A program made the position numbers and the translations under genes. Shown here in pieces: positions 1-8,730 of a stretch of DNA of 36,087 nt (position 1 is its first letter; the number at the start of each line of letters is the position of its first letter). Below the pieces are notes generated by a model. That model was not told the origin of the DNA. It worked only from the letters and a program-made list of their open reading frames with translations, and made no database searches. The stretch spans positions 1-36,087 of the forward strand of contig NCCO01000004.1 of assembly GCA_002279705.1 (NCBI GenBank). Reading direction: 5' to 3'. The DNA comes from Allobosea sp. 12-68-7. GTDB lineage: Bacteria > Pseudomonadota > Alphaproteobacteria > Rhizobiales > Beijerinckiaceae.

Positions 1-2005
1 CAGCAACGCGGGCGCGAGCCTCACGCCGTCGCTCGCCTACCACGACGGTGCGCTGTTCGCGGCCTGCGCGCTCAGCTGGACGATCTTCTTCGGCTTCTGG
101 CTGGGTGGGAGCGAGGCGCATGTCGCGTCCGCCTTCACCTGGATCCGCTCGGGCACGTTCGATGTCGCATGGGAACTGCGCGTCGACACGCTGACCGCGA
201 CGATGCTGATCGTCATCACCACGGTCTCCGCGCTCGTCCATCTGTATAGCTGGGGCTATATGGAGGAGGACCCGGACCAGCCGCGCTTCTTCGCCTATCT
301 GTCGCTGTTCACCTTCGCCATGCTGATGCTGGTGACGGCCGACAACCTGGTGCAGATGTTCTTCGGCTGGGAGGGCGTCGGCCTCGCCTCCTATCTGCTG
401 ATCGGCTTCTGGTACCAGAAGCCGTCCGCCTGTGCCGCGGCGATGAAGGCCTTCATCGTCAACCGCGTCGGCGATTTCGGCTTCCTGCTCGGCATCTTCC
501 TGGTCTTCGTGCTGACCGGCTCGGTCGCCTTCGACACCATCTTCCCGCAGATCGCCGGCCTGACCGAGAAGACCTTCCGCTTCCTCGGCTATGATTGGAA
601 CGCGCTGACGCTGACCGCGCTGCTCTTGTTCATGGGCGCCATGGGCAAGTCGGCCCAGTTCCTGCTGCACACCTGGCTGCCCGACGCGATGGAGGGCCCG
701 ACGCCGGTCTCGGCCCTGATCCACGCCGCGACCATGGTCACCGCCGGCGTCTTCATGGTCGCGCGCCTGTCGCCAATCTTCGAATACGCTCCGGTGGCAC
801 TCACCGTCGTCATCGTCGTCGGCGCGACGACCGCGTTCTTCGCCGCCACCGTCGGCCTCGTCCAGAACGACATCAAGCGCGTCATCGCCTACTCGACCTG
901 CTCGCAGCTCGGCTACATGTTCGTCGCGCTCGGCGTCGGTGCCTATTCGGCCGGCGTCTTCCACCTCTTCACCCATGCCTTCTTCAAGGCGCTGCTGTTC
1001 CTCGGTGCCGGCTCGGTCATCCACGCGATGCACCATGAGCAGGACATGCGGAACATGGGTGGCTTGAGGAAGCACATCCCGCTGACAGCGGCCGCCATGA
1101 CCATCGGCACGCTGGCCCTCACAGGTTTCCCGCTCTTCGCCGGCTACTTCTCCAAGGACGCGATCATCGAGAGCGCCTATGCCGCGGTCGCGCACAAGGG
1201 CTTCGCCGCCTCCTATGCCTATGTGCTGTTGGTGGTCGCCGCCTGCATGACCTCGTTCTACTCCTGGCGCCTCTACTTCATGACCTTCGAGGGCAAGCCG
1301 CGCTGGGGTGCGGATGCCCACGCGTCTCATGCCCACGCGTCTCATGGCCACGCGTCTCATGGCCACGCCGCGCATGGCCACGACGATCATGCCCATGCCG
1401 CCCATGCGTATGACGACCATCAGGGCCATGGCCACGACCACAAGCCGCATGAGAGCCCGCTGGTGATGCTGATCCCGCTCGCCGTGCTCTCGCTCGGCGC
1501 GGTGGCCGCCGGCTTCGCCTTCAAGGGCGCCTTCATCGGCGCTGGCTACGACGCCTTCTGGAAGGCTTCGCTCTTCACGGGCAAGGACAACCATATCCTG
1601 CACGAGATGCACGAGGTGCCGAAATGGGTGATCTGGTCGCCCTTCGTCGCCATGCTGATCGGCTTCGTGTTGGCGCTCTACATGTACGTCCTGCGCCCCG
1701 GCGTGCCCGGCAAGCTCGCGGCCGCCAACCCGGTCCTGTACCGTTTCCTGCTCAACAAGTGGTATTTCGACGAGATCTACGACTTCCTGTTCGTGAAGCC
1801 GTCGATGTGGATCGGCAAGTTCCTCTGGAAGAAGGGCGACGGCTTCGTCATCGACGGCATGGGACCGGACGGGATTTCCGCCCGCGTCGTCGACGTGACC
1901 AACCGGGTCGTACGGCTGCAGACCGGCTATCTCTACCACTATGCCTTCGCCATGCTGATGGGCGTCGCGGGCCTGGTGACCTGGTATCTCGTGGCGCGCG
2001 GGTGA
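1..2005 (+). CDS. nuoL: NADH-quinone oxidoreductase subunit L (5' truncated by window edge)
   Basis: Antiporter-like proton-pumping membrane subunit at the distal end of the complex I membrane arm. The open frame runs in from base 2 with no start, so the N-terminus lies outside the window; probably only a few dozen residues are missing (inference from family length). Visible motifs are [14 protein letters not shown] near 360-400, [21 protein letters not shown] near 640-705 with the conserved channel lysine, and [14 protein letters not shown] near 975-1015. Many hydrophobic helices follow one another, as expected. An unusual cytoplasmic or periplasmic loop at 1319-1453 has 17 histidines in 45 residues and sits between two transmembrane segments. 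The stop (2003-2005) is one base before the nuoM start, so the two genes are tightly coupled in the nuo operon. Confidence 0.97.
   Translation, partial: SNAGASLTPSLAYHDGALFAACALSWTIFFGFWLGGSEAHVASAFTWIRSGTFDVAWELRVDTLTATMLIVITTVSALVHLYSWGYMEEDPDQPRFFAYLSLFTFAMLMLVTADNLVQMFFGWEGVGLASYLLIGFWYQKPSACAAAMKAFIVNRVGDFGFLLGIFLVFVLTGSVAFDTIFPQIAGLTEKTFRFLGYDWNALTLTALLLFMGAMGKSAQFLLHTWLPDAMEGPTPVSALIHAATMVTAGVFMVARLSPIFEYAPVALTVVIVVGATTAFFAATVGLVQNDIKRVIAYSTCSQLGYMFVALGVGAYSAGVFHLFTHAFFKALLFLGAGSVIHAMHHEQDMRNMGGLRKHIPLTAAAMTIGTLALTGFPLFAGYFSKDAIIESAYAAVAHKGFAASYAYVLLVVAACMTSFYSWRLYFMTFEGKPRWGADAHASHAHASHGHASHGHAAHGHDDHAHAAHAYDDHQGHGHDHKPHESPLVMLIPLAVLSLGAVAAGFAFKGAFIGAGYDAFWKASLFTGKDNHILHEMHEVPKWVIWSPFVAMLIGFVLALYMYVLRPGVPGKLAAANPVLYRFLLNKWYFDEIYDFLFVKPSMWIGKFLWKKGDGFVIDGMGPDGISARVVDVTNRVVRLQTGYLYHYAFAMLMGVAGLVTWYLVARG
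1319..1453 (+). repeat. In-frame 15-bp tandem repeats coding a His-rich loop of NuoL
   Basis: From 1319 the reading frame is built of 15-bp units coding the pattern His-x-x-His-(Ala/Gly). The first three units (1319-1333, 1334-1348, 1349-1363) differ at only one base. Later units (1364-1408) keep the periodicity but are diverged, with Asp-Asp or Ala-Ala between the histidines. The block ends in a non-periodic His/Asp/Gly stretch to about 1453. The near-identical first units look like a recent expansion. The block is wholly in frame and does not disrupt nuoL. Confidence 0.9.
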
Positions 2006-2006
2006 G

Positions 2007-3521
2007 ATGATGTTCGGCTTCGGTATCCTCACCGGTCTTCTGATCCTGCCGCTGGTCGGCGCGGCGTTCATCCTGACGCTGCGCGGCGATCAGGCTGCGG
2101 TCGAGTCCAACGCGCGCTATGGGGCGCTCGCCGCCACCGTCGCGACCTTCGTGCTCGCCTGCTTCGCCTGGGCGAAGTTCGACCCCGCTAATCCCGGCTT
2201 CCAGATGGTCGAGACCCATGCCTGGGTCTCCGACGCGATCCAGTTCAAGCTCGGCGTCGACGGCTTCTCCTTCCCCTTCGTGGTGCTGACCGCCTTCCTG
2301 ATGCCGTTCTGCATCCTGGCGTCCTGGCATTCGATCACGAAGCGCGTGCGCGAATACATGGTCGCGTTCCTGATCCTCGAGACGCTGATGATCGGCGTTT
2401 TCGTGGCGCTCGACCTCGTGCTGTTCTACCTCTTCTTCGAGGGCGGCCTGATCCCGATGTTCCTGATCATCGGCATCTGGGGCGGCAAGCGGCGCGTCTA
2501 CGCCTCCTACAAGTTCTTCCTCTACACGCTGCTGGGCTCGGTGCTGCTGCTGCTCGCGCTGATGGCGATGTATTGGCATGCCGGCACCACCGACATCCCG
2601 ACGCTGCTGGCGCACAAGTTCCCGGCGGGCATGCAGACCTGGCTCTGGCTCGCCTTCTTCGCCTCCTTCGCGGTGAAGATGCCGATGTGGCCGGTCCACA
2701 CCTGGCTGCCGGACGCTCACGTCGAGGCGCCGACCGCCGGGTCGGTCGTGCTTGCGGCGATCATGCTGAAGATGGGTGGCTACGGCTTCATCCGCTTCTC
2801 GATCCCGATGTTCCCGGAGGCCTCGGCCTATTTCGCCTCCTTCGTCTTCGCGCTGTCGGTCATTGCCATCGTCTACACCTCGCTGGTGGCGCTGATGCAG
2901 GAGGACATCAAGAAGCTGATCGCCTACTCCTCGGTGGCGCATATGGGCTTCGTCACCATGGGCCTGTTCACCCTGACGCCGCAGGGCATCCAGGGCGCGA
3001 TGTTCCAGATGGTCAGCCATGGGCTGGTCTCGGGCGCGCTCTTCCTTTGCGTCGGCGTGATCTACGACCGCATGCACACCCGCGAGATTTCCGCCTATGG
3101 CGGGCTGGTCAACCGCATGCCGGTCTACGCGGTCGTCTTCATGGTCTTCACCATGGCCAATGTCGGCCTGCCCGGCACGGCCGGTTTCGTCGGCGAGTTC
3201 CTGACGCTGTTGGGCGCCTTCCGCGCCAATCCCTGGGTGGCCTTCATCGCCTGCTCGGGTGTCATCCTGTCGGCCGCCTATGCGCTCTGGCTGTACCGCC
3301 GCGTCGTCTTCGGCGAGCTGGTCAAGCCCGAGCTCAAGGACATCGCCGATCTCGATCGCCGTGAAATGGTGATCCTGATTCCGCTGGTCGTGCTCACGGT
3401 CTGGTACGGTATCCGCCCGGGGACCATCCTCGACGCCTTCGCCGCGCCGACCGAAGCCCTCATCAAGAATTATCAGGCCGCACTCACCGCCGCGAAAACG
3501 GCGATGCTGGTCGTTCAGTAA
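2007..3521 (+). CDS. nuoM: NADH-quinone oxidoreductase subunit M
   Basis: Second antiporter-like subunit of the complex I membrane arm, 504 residues, which is the normal family length. Motifs seen are [14 protein letters not shown] with the conserved glutamate (about bases 2430-2475), [20 protein letters not shown] (about 2675-2735) with a conserved channel lysine, and [13 protein letters not shown] (about 3007-3050). At least a dozen hydrophobic helices are evident. The ATG at 2007 is one base after the nuoL stop, with a GGTGAG purine-rich sequence just upstream lying in the nuoL 3' end. nuoN follows 11 bases after the stop. Membership in the nuo operon is clear; no irregularity was noticed. 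Confidence 0.98.
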   Translation: MMFGFGILTGLLILPLVGAAFILTLRGDQAAVESNARYGALAATVATFVLACFAWAKFDPANPGFQMVETHAWVSDAIQFKLGVDGFSFPFVVLTAFLMPFCILASWHSITKRVREYMVAFLILETLMIGVFVALDLVLFYLFFEGGLIPMFLIIGIWGGKRRVYASYKFFLYTLLGSVLLLLALMAMYWHAGTTDIPTLLAHKFPAGMQTWLWLAFFASFAVKMPMWPVHTWLPDAHVEAPTAGSVVLAAIMLKMGGYGFIRFSIPMFPEASAYFASFVFALSVIAIVYTSLVALMQEDIKKLIAYSSVAHMGFVTMGLFTLTPQGIQGAMFQMVSHGLVSGALFLCVGVIYDRMHTREISAYGGLVNRMPVYAVVFMVFTMANVGLPGTAGFVGEFLTLLGAFRANPWVAFIACSGVILSAAYALWLYRRVVFGELVKPELKDIADLDRREMVILIPLVVLTVWYGIRPGTILDAFAAPTEALIKNYQAALTAAKTAMLVVQ

Positions 3522-3532
3522 GGTCTCGCAGG

Positions 3533-4960
3533 ATGGCTCTGCCCGCTCTCGGCCCGGCGCTTCCGGAAATCATCCTCGCGATCGGTGCCATCGGCATGGT
3601 GCTGGTCGGTGCAATCCGCGGCGAGCGGTCCACGCGCCTGCTCGAGGGCGCGGCCCTGGCGCTGTTTGCGCTGGCGCTCGTGCTGGTTCTCGCCGGCGAG
3701 GGCCGGGCGCTCACCTTCAACGGCGGTTTCGTCGTCGACAGCTTCGCCCGCTTCTTTAAGGTGCTGACTCTGCTGGGGGCCGCCGCGGCGATCCTGCTCT
3801 CCTCGGACGCCCTCCGCCGCGACGGCTCGATGCGCTTCGAGTTCCCGATCCTGATCGTCCTGTCGACGATCGGCATGATGATGATGATCTCGGCCAACGA
3901 CCTCATCAGCCTCTATGTCGGCCTCGAACTGCAGTCGCTCGCGCTCTATGTCGTCGCCGCCTTCGACCGCGACAATCCGAAATCGACCGAGGCCGGCCTG
4001 AAGTACTTCGTCCTTGGCGCGCTCTCCTCGGGCATGCTGCTGTACGGCGCCTCGCTGGTTTACGGCTTCACCGGCACGGTCAACTATGCCGGCATCGCCG
4101 CGGCGGTCCAGGGCGGGAATCCCGGGATCGGCCTGATCTTCGGCATCGTCTTCATCGCCGCCGGCGTCGCCTTCAAGATCTCGGCCGTGCCGTTCCACAT
4201 GTGGACGCCGGACGTCTACGAGGGCGCGCCGACTCCGGTCGCCGCCTTCTTCGCCTCCGCCCCCAAGATGGCGGCGATGGCGATGGTCGTGCGCATCTTC
4301 GTCGGGGCCTTCCCGGGCGCGCTGCATGAATGGCAGCAGATCGTCATCTTCATCGCCATCGCCTCGATGGCGCTCGGCGCCTTCGCCGCGATCGGCCAGA
4401 CCAACATCAAGCGCCTGCTCGCCTACTCCTCGATCGCCAATATGGGCTATGCGCTGGTCGGTCTCGCCGCCGGCACGGCCAATGGCGTCCAGGGTGTGCT
4501 GGTCTATATGGCGATCTACCTCGCCACCACGCTCGGCGCCTTCGCCTGCGTGCTGCTGATGCGCCGCGACGGCAAGGCGGTCGAGGAGATCGGCGAACTC
4601 GCCGGCCTCTCGCGGACCAATCCGTGGATGGCCTTCGCGCTCTCGATGATGATGTTCTCGCTCGCCGGCATCCCGCCGCTCGCCGGGTTCTGGGCGAAGT
4701 TCTACGTCTTCCTCGCCGCCATCGACGCCAAGCTCTATGTGCTGGCCGTGGTCGGCGTCGTCACCAGCGTCATCGGCGCCTACTACTATCTGCGCCTCGT
4801 CAAGGTGATCTATTTCGACGACGCGAAGCCCGCTTTCGAGAAGGGCGATGTCGGCGTGCGGGCCGTGCTGCTGGTCTCCGCGCTCTTCGTGCTGGCGCTC
4901 TCGCTGCTGCCGGCTCCACTGCTGAACTCGGCCGGCGCGGCGGCGAAGTCGCTGTTTTGA
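3533..4960 (+). CDS. nuoN: NADH-quinone oxidoreductase subunit N
   Basis: Third antiporter-like subunit of complex I, 475 residues. Visible signatures are GLELQSLALYVVAAF (about bases 3920-3964) with the family glutamate, AFKISAVPFHMWTPDVYEGAP (about 4165-4230) with the channel lysine, and LLAYSSIANMGYALVG (about 4417-4464). Hydrophobic segments fill the protein. It is the last structural nuo gene here, as in most alphaproteobacteria. Its stop (4958-4960) is followed within 10 bases by a palindromic element, and then by birA. That element could end or process the nuo transcript (inference). Confidence 0.98.
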   Translation: MALPALGPALPEIILAIGAIGMVLVGAIRGERSTRLLEGAALALFALALVLVLAGEGRALTFNGGFVVDSFARFFKVLTLLGAAAAILLSSDALRRDGSMRFEFPILIVLSTIGMMMMISANDLISLYVGLELQSLALYVVAAFDRDNPKSTEAGLKYFVLGALSSGMLLYGASLVYGFTGTVNYAGIAAAVQGGNPGIGLIFGIVFIAAGVAFKISAVPFHMWTPDVYEGAPTPVAAFFASAPKMAAMAMVVRIFVGAFPGALHEWQQIVIFIAIASMALGAFAAIGQTNIKRLLAYSSIANMGYALVGLAAGTANGVQGVLVYMAIYLATTLGAFACVLLMRRDGKAVEEIGELAGLSRTNPWMAFALSMMMFSLAGIPPLAGFWAKFYVFLAAIDAKLYVLAVVGVVTSVIGAYYYLRLVKVIYFDDAKPAFEKGDVGVRAVLLVSALFVLALSLLPAPLLNSAGAAAKSLF

Positions 4961-4967
4961 GGCGCGG

Positions 4968-5062
4968 CCGTCATGGTCGGGCTTGTCCCGACCATCCACG
5001 TCTTCCTCTGTCGCGACCTGTGTTCAAGACGTGGATGCTCGCCACAAGGGCGAGCATGACGG
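4968..5062. repeat. Intergenic palindromic element, nuoN-birA
   Basis: Near-perfect inverted repeat filling the nuoN-birA gap. The outer arms are CCGTCATG (4968-4975) and CATGACGG (5055-5062). The inner arms are ATCCACGTCTT and AAGACGTGGAT, separated by about 21 bases. Between outer and inner arms each side folds into its own hairpin: GGTCGGG/CCCGACC on the left and TGCTCGCC/GGGCGAGCA on the right. The predicted fold is a branched structure with two side hairpins and a central stem. It ends 22 bases before the preferred birA start, so it lies in the birA leader. It has no coding capacity of its own. Confidence 0.85.
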
Positions 5063-5084
5063 CGTGGTTCCCAATGGGACGCGT

Positions 5085-5861
5085 ATGTTAGGCGACCTCG
5101 CCCGCGCCGCCGGCTACCGGCTGATCGTCCGTGACGAGGTCGGCTCGACCATGGAGGAGGCGCGGCGCGCGCTCCAGCAGGGCGATCCCGGCCAGCTCTG
5201 GGTCGTGGCGCGCAGTCAGAATGCCGGGCGCGGGCGCCATGGCCGGCAATGGAGTTCGCCGCCGGGCAATCTCTATGCGAGCCTTCTCCTGGTGAACCCC
5301 TGCGAGCCGGCGCTGGCGCCGCAACTCGGCTTCGTCGCGGGGCTCGCCCTGCACGATGCCGCCGCGCGTGTGACCGGGCTGGCGGCGCCACGGCTCGCGC
5401 TCAAATGGCCGAACGATCTGCTCGTCGACGGCGCCAAATGCTCGGGCCTGCTGCTCGAGGGCGAGAGCGGGGCAGGGCGCTTCGCCGTCATCGCGGGCCT
5501 CGGCATCAACATCGCGTCCTGCGCTCAGGGAACGCCCTATCCGGCGAGCTTCCTGCGCGCCCATCGGCCCGACGTCACCATCGAGGCGACGCTGGCGGCG
5601 CTGGCCGAGGCCTTCGCCGAGCGCTTCGCCATCTGGCGGCGGCCCGGCGGCTTCGGCCCCACCCGGCAGGCCTGGCTGGAGCGGGCGGCGTTCCTAGGCC
5701 AGACCATCACCATCCGCCCGCCCTCGGGCACCGTCACCGGTGTCTTCTCCGGCCTCGACCCCGGCGGCCGGCTGCTGCTCGAAACGGCGGGCGGGACACG
5801 GGCCTTCGATGCGGGCGATCTGTTCTTCGGCGCCGCCATCCCCGAGGACGCGCCCCGCTGA
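5085..5861 (+). CDS. birA: Biotin--[acetyl-CoA-carboxylase] ligase
   Basis: Attaches biotin to the carrier protein of biotin-dependent carboxylases via biotinyl-AMP. The 258-residue product has the ligase signatures GRGRHGRQW (residues 48-56), KWPND (107-111), CSGLLLEGE (119-127) and GLGINI. There is no N-terminal winged-helix domain, so this is a class I, non-repressor ligase. The frame is open back to 4983, but that part is the palindromic element, so the ATG at 5085 (MLGDLARAAG) is chosen; its ribosome-binding site is weak. Location between nuoN and rnj is usual in Hyphomicrobiales. A short C-terminal SH3-like domain is probable (ITIRPPSG to the end). Confidence 0.93.
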   Translation: MLGDLARAAGYRLIVRDEVGSTMEEARRALQQGDPGQLWVVARSQNAGRGRHGRQWSSPPGNLYASLLLVNPCEPALAPQLGFVAGLALHDAAARVTGLAAPRLALKWPNDLLVDGAKCSGLLLEGESGAGRFAVIAGLGINIASCAQGTPYPASFLRAHRPDVTIEATLAALAEAFAERFAIWRRPGGFGPTRQAWLERAAFLGQTITIRPPSGTVTGVFSGLDPGGRLLLETAGGTRAFDAGDLFFGAAIPEDAPR

Positions 5862-5981
5862 CGGCAGCGTCCGCTCCCGGCGAACCGTTGACGCCGCGCC
5901 GCTATGGAGCCCTGCAGCGTCGCGTGTTAGGGCTCCCGCACCATCCCGGCGCCGCCGGCTGTCGATCAGTCAGGATTCTTC

Positions 5982-7652
5982 GTGACCCGTTCCAAAGACC
6001 AGCTTGTTTTCGTTCCCCTCGGTGGCCTCGGTGAGATCGGCATGAACGCCGCCCTCTACGGCTATGGGCCGGAGGGGAGGCGGAAATGGATCCTCGTCGA
6101 TTGCGGCCTGTCCTTCGCCGGCCCGGAGGCTCCGGGCGTCGACATCGTGCTGCCGGACCTGCGCTACATCGTCGAAGAGCGGGCGAACCTGCTCGGCATC
6201 GTGATCACCCACGCCCATGAGGACCATATCGGTGCGCTCGCCGCGCTCTGGCCGTCCCTGCGCGCGCCGGTCTACTGCACGCAGTTCGCCGCCGGGCTCC
6301 TCGCCACGCGCCGCCTCTCGGAGCCGGGCGCTCCCAAGGTGCCGATGCACACCGTCGCCCAGGGCGGCCGCATCACGCTCGGCCCCTTCGACATCGAATT
6401 CGTGCCCGTCGCGCATTCGATTCCGGAATCGAATGCGCTCGCGATCCGCACCCCCGTTGGCCTCGTCGTCCACACCGGCGACTGGAAGATCGACGTGACG
6501 CCGCAGGTCGGCCTGCCGACCGACGAGAAGCGCCTGCGCGAGCTCGGCGAAGAGGGCGTGCTGGCGCTGGTCTGCGACTCGACCAACGTGATGCGCGACG
6601 GCACCTCGCCGAGCGAGGCCGATGTCGCCGCCAAGATCAAGGAACTGGTGCACTCGGCCCCCGGTCGCGTCGCGGTCACCACCTTCGCCTCCAATGTCGC
6701 CCGGCTGCGGGCGGTGGCGGAAGCGGCGATGGCCGATCAGCGCGAGGTCGTTGTCGTCGGCCGCGCCATGGACCGCGTCATCGATGTCGCCCGCGAATGC
6801 GGCTATCTCGACGGCATCCCGGCCTTCCGCTCGGCCGACACCTATGGCTACCTGCCCCGCGACAAGGTCGTGGCGCTCTTGACAGGCAGCCAGGGCGAGC
6901 CGCGCGCCGCGCTCTCCCGCATCGCCTCCGATGACCACCCCGAGATCGCGCTTTCGCCGGGCGACCGGGTGATCTTCTCCTCGCGCACGATTCCCGGCAA
7001 CGAGAAGGCGGTGGGCGCCATCCAGAACGCGCTCGCCCGCGACAACATCGAGATCATCACCGACCGGACCCATCTGGTCCATGTCTCCGGCCATCCACGC
7101 CGCGAGGAGATGGCCAGGCTCTATGGCTGGCTGAAGCCGAAGATCGTGATCCCCGCCCATGGCGAGGACCTCCATCTCTCGGAGCACGCGACCTTCGCGC
7201 GCGGGCTCGGCGTCAAGATCGTGGTGCGCGCCGGCAATGGCGACGTCGTCGCGATCACCCCGGAGGGCGCCAGCAAGATCGACGAGGTCACCCATGGCCG
7301 GCTCTACCAGGATGGCAATCTCCTCGTGAACGCTCTCGAGAAGACGATCCCCGAGCGTCGCAGGCTCTCCTTCGTCGGCATGATCTCGGTCGCCGTCGCG
7401 ATCGACGAGAAGGGCGGGCTCGCCGGGGACCCGGAGATCGCGGTGCTGGGCTTGCCGCCCTATACGCGCGACGGCACGGGCTTCGACGAATACGTCGCCG
7501 ATGCGGTGTCGGAGCTGATCGATGGCATTCCCAAGGCGCGTCGCCGTGACCCGGAAGCGCTGCGCAATGCGCTGGAGCGCGGCCTGCGCAGCGCGGTCAA
7601 CGAGGAGTGGGGCAAGAAGCCGCTGGTGCATGCGCTGGTGATCGAGGTTTAG
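5982..7652 (+). CDS. rnj: Ribonuclease J (metallo-beta-lactamase / beta-CASP)
   Basis: 5'-3' exonuclease and endonuclease acting in mRNA decay and rRNA maturation; in alphaproteobacteria RNase J commonly coexists with RNase E. The product has 556 residues. The zinc motif HAHEDH is at residues 77-82, and the beta-CASP region follows, with HVSGHPRREE and VIPAHGE motifs near bases 7077-7165. The start is GTG at 5982 (protein begins MTRSKDQLVFVPLGGLGEIG); no earlier in-frame start fits. The 120-base gap before it holds no recognised promoter or gene. It lies between birA and mce, the conserved order for the group. Confidence 0.95.
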   Translation: MTRSKDQLVFVPLGGLGEIGMNAALYGYGPEGRRKWILVDCGLSFAGPEAPGVDIVLPDLRYIVEERANLLGIVITHAHEDHIGALAALWPSLRAPVYCTQFAAGLLATRRLSEPGAPKVPMHTVAQGGRITLGPFDIEFVPVAHSIPESNALAIRTPVGLVVHTGDWKIDVTPQVGLPTDEKRLRELGEEGVLALVCDSTNVMRDGTSPSEADVAAKIKELVHSAPGRVAVTTFASNVARLRAVAEAAMADQREVVVVGRAMDRVIDVARECGYLDGIPAFRSADTYGYLPRDKVVALLTGSQGEPRAALSRIASDDHPEIALSPGDRVIFSSRTIPGNEKAVGAIQNALARDNIEIITDRTHLVHVSGHPRREEMARLYGWLKPKIVIPAHGEDLHLSEHATFARGLGVKIVVRAGNGDVVAITPEGASKIDEVTHGRLYQDGNLLVNALEKTIPERRRLSFVGMISVAVAIDEKGGLAGDPEIAVLGLPPYTRDGTGFDEYVADAVSELIDGIPKARRRDPEALRNALERGLRSAVNEEWGKKPLVHALVIEV

Positions 7653-7680
7653 GATCGGTCGAAGTCAGCAGGGGAGCAAC

Positions 7681-8085
7681 ATGATCGGACGTCTCAACCA
7701 CGTCGCCATCGCCGTGAAGGATCTCGCCGTGGCGACCGCGCTCTATCGCGACACGCTCGGGGCCCGCGTCTCGCAGCCGCTGCCGCAGCCGGAGCATGGC
7801 GTCACCGTCGTCTTCGTCGAGCTGCCGAACACCAAGGTCGAGTTGCTTGAGCCGCTGGGCGCCGATTCCCCGATCACCAAATTCCTCGAGCGCAACGCCG
7901 ATGGCGGCATCCACCACATCTGCTACGAGGTCGACGACATCCTCGCCGCGCGCGACCGGCTGAGGGCGACGGGCGCGCGGGTGCTGGGCACGGGCGAGCC
8001 GCGCATCGGCGCGCATGGCAAGCCCGTCCTCTTCCTGCATCCGAAGGACTTCACCGGCACGCTCGTCGAGCTCGAGCAGGCCTGA
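7681..8085 (+). CDS. mce: Methylmalonyl-CoA epimerase
   Basis: Interconverts (2S)- and (2R)-methylmalonyl-CoA in propionyl-CoA degradation to succinyl-CoA and, in some relatives, in the ethylmalonyl-CoA pathway. It is a 134-residue vicinal-oxygen-chelate (glyoxalase fold) protein. Likely metal ligands are H7 in RLNHVAIAV, H78/H79 in GGIHHICYEV and E130 near the C-terminus (VELEQA). The KVELLEPLG motif is typical. The ATG at 7681 has a strong ribosome-binding site (AGGGGAG six bases upstream). The ridA-like gene starts five bases after its stop, so co-transcription is likely. Confidence 0.95.
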   Translation: MIGRLNHVAIAVKDLAVATALYRDTLGARVSQPLPQPEHGVTVVFVELPNTKVELLEPLGADSPITKFLERNADGGIHHICYEVDDILAARDRLRATGARVLGTGEPRIGAHGKPVLFLHPKDFTGTLVELEQA

Positions 8086-8089
8086 GCCG

Positions 8090-8503
8090 ATGGACGCATC
8101 CGCGATCAGCTTCTTCGGCCAGCCGGATCAGGGCTCGCGGCGCCCCTTCAGCGCAGCCACGCGCGCCGGCGGCCTCGTCTTCGTCTCCGGCCATTCGGCG
8201 CCGCATGATCCCGCCCGCGGCATCCATCGCGGCGAAACGCCGGCCGATGAGGTGCGCAACGCGCTGGCCCATATCTCCGGTCTTCTCGCGGAGGCCGGCA
8301 GTTCCCTCGGGCGCGTCGTGCAGATGACCATGCTGATTACCGACCCGGCCGATTATGCCGCCTGCAACGCCGAATATGTGAAGCATTTTCCCGGCGGGCT
8401 GCCGGCGCGCCACACCGCCCGCTTCGGCGTGCCCACGCAGGCCCGCGTCGCCTTCTCCTGCATCGCGCTGGCCGACACCGCCGAAAAGGACCTGCAGCCA
8501 TGA
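8090..8503 (+). CDS. RidA/YER057c/UK114-family protein
   Basis: Product of 137 residues with the Rid fold: GLVFVSGHSA, the helix PADEVRNALAHISGLLAEAG, and VQMTMLITDPADYAACNAEY. Archetypal RidA deaminates reactive enamines/imines. The PAR motif is present (GLPARHTARFGV), but the usual glutamate-containing C-terminal strand (consensus VEIEAIA) reads VAFSCIALAD. This is therefore probably not archetypal RidA, and the substrate is unknown. ATG at 8090 is preferred because the open frame upstream lies inside mce. The stop overlaps the DUF1467 start (ATGA at 8500-8503), showing translational coupling. Confidence 0.85.
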   Translation: MDASAISFFGQPDQGSRRPFSAATRAGGLVFVSGHSAPHDPARGIHRGETPADEVRNALAHISGLLAEAGSSLGRVVQMTMLITDPADYAACNAEYVKHFPGGLPARHTARFGVPTQARVAFSCIALADTAEKDLQP

Positions 8504-8730
8504 CGATCGCGAGCGCGCTCGCCGTCTACTTCGTGATCTGGTGGACGGTGCTTTTCGCCGTCCTGCCCTTCGGTGTGCGCAGCCAGGTGGAAACCGGGGA
8601 GGTCGTCGAAGGCACCGAGCCCGGCGCTCCGGCCCTGCCGGGTCTTCGCCGCAAGGTGGTGATCACTTCGCTGATCGCGGCCGTGGTCTTCCTGTTCGTC
8701 TGGTATGGCTGGGCGGCGCTCGACATCTGA
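8500..8730 (+). CDS. DUF1467 family small membrane protein
   Basis: A 76-residue protein with two hydrophobic segments (about residues 4-27 and 52-72). Between them is a short polar loop with VRSQVETGEVVEGTEPGAP, the recognisable part of the alphaproteobacterial DUF1467 family. Function is unknown. It overlaps the RidA-family gene by four bases and ends the transcription unit that begins with birA or earlier. In many Hyphomicrobiales proS follows this gene (recollection of family context); here a terminator and a non-coding gap follow instead. Confidence 0.88.
   Translation: MTIASALAVYFVIWWTVLFAVLPFGVRSQVETGEVVEGTEPGAPALPGLRRKVVITSLIAAVVFLFVWYGWAALDI

Noticed and set aside
1319-1408. CRISPR-like direct repeats
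   Set aside because: Units are 15 bp, contiguous, without spacers, and in frame within nuoL.
3515-4999. Long - strand open frame of 494 codons opposite nuoN
   Set aside because: Rich in Arg, Asp, Glu, His and Gly with no domain, exactly opposite nuoN. This is a typical antisense shadow in high-GC DNA. The same applies to long frames opposite nuoM (1848-3077), rnj (5970-7631), der (12894-14510), fabF (27149-28624), mltG (28737-30107) and yicC/gmk (30104-31261).
4968-5062. Rho-independent terminator after nuoN
   Set aside because: Strong stems are present but there is no U-tract on +, and the same fold recurs at other sites in this window. It is reported as a palindromic element instead.
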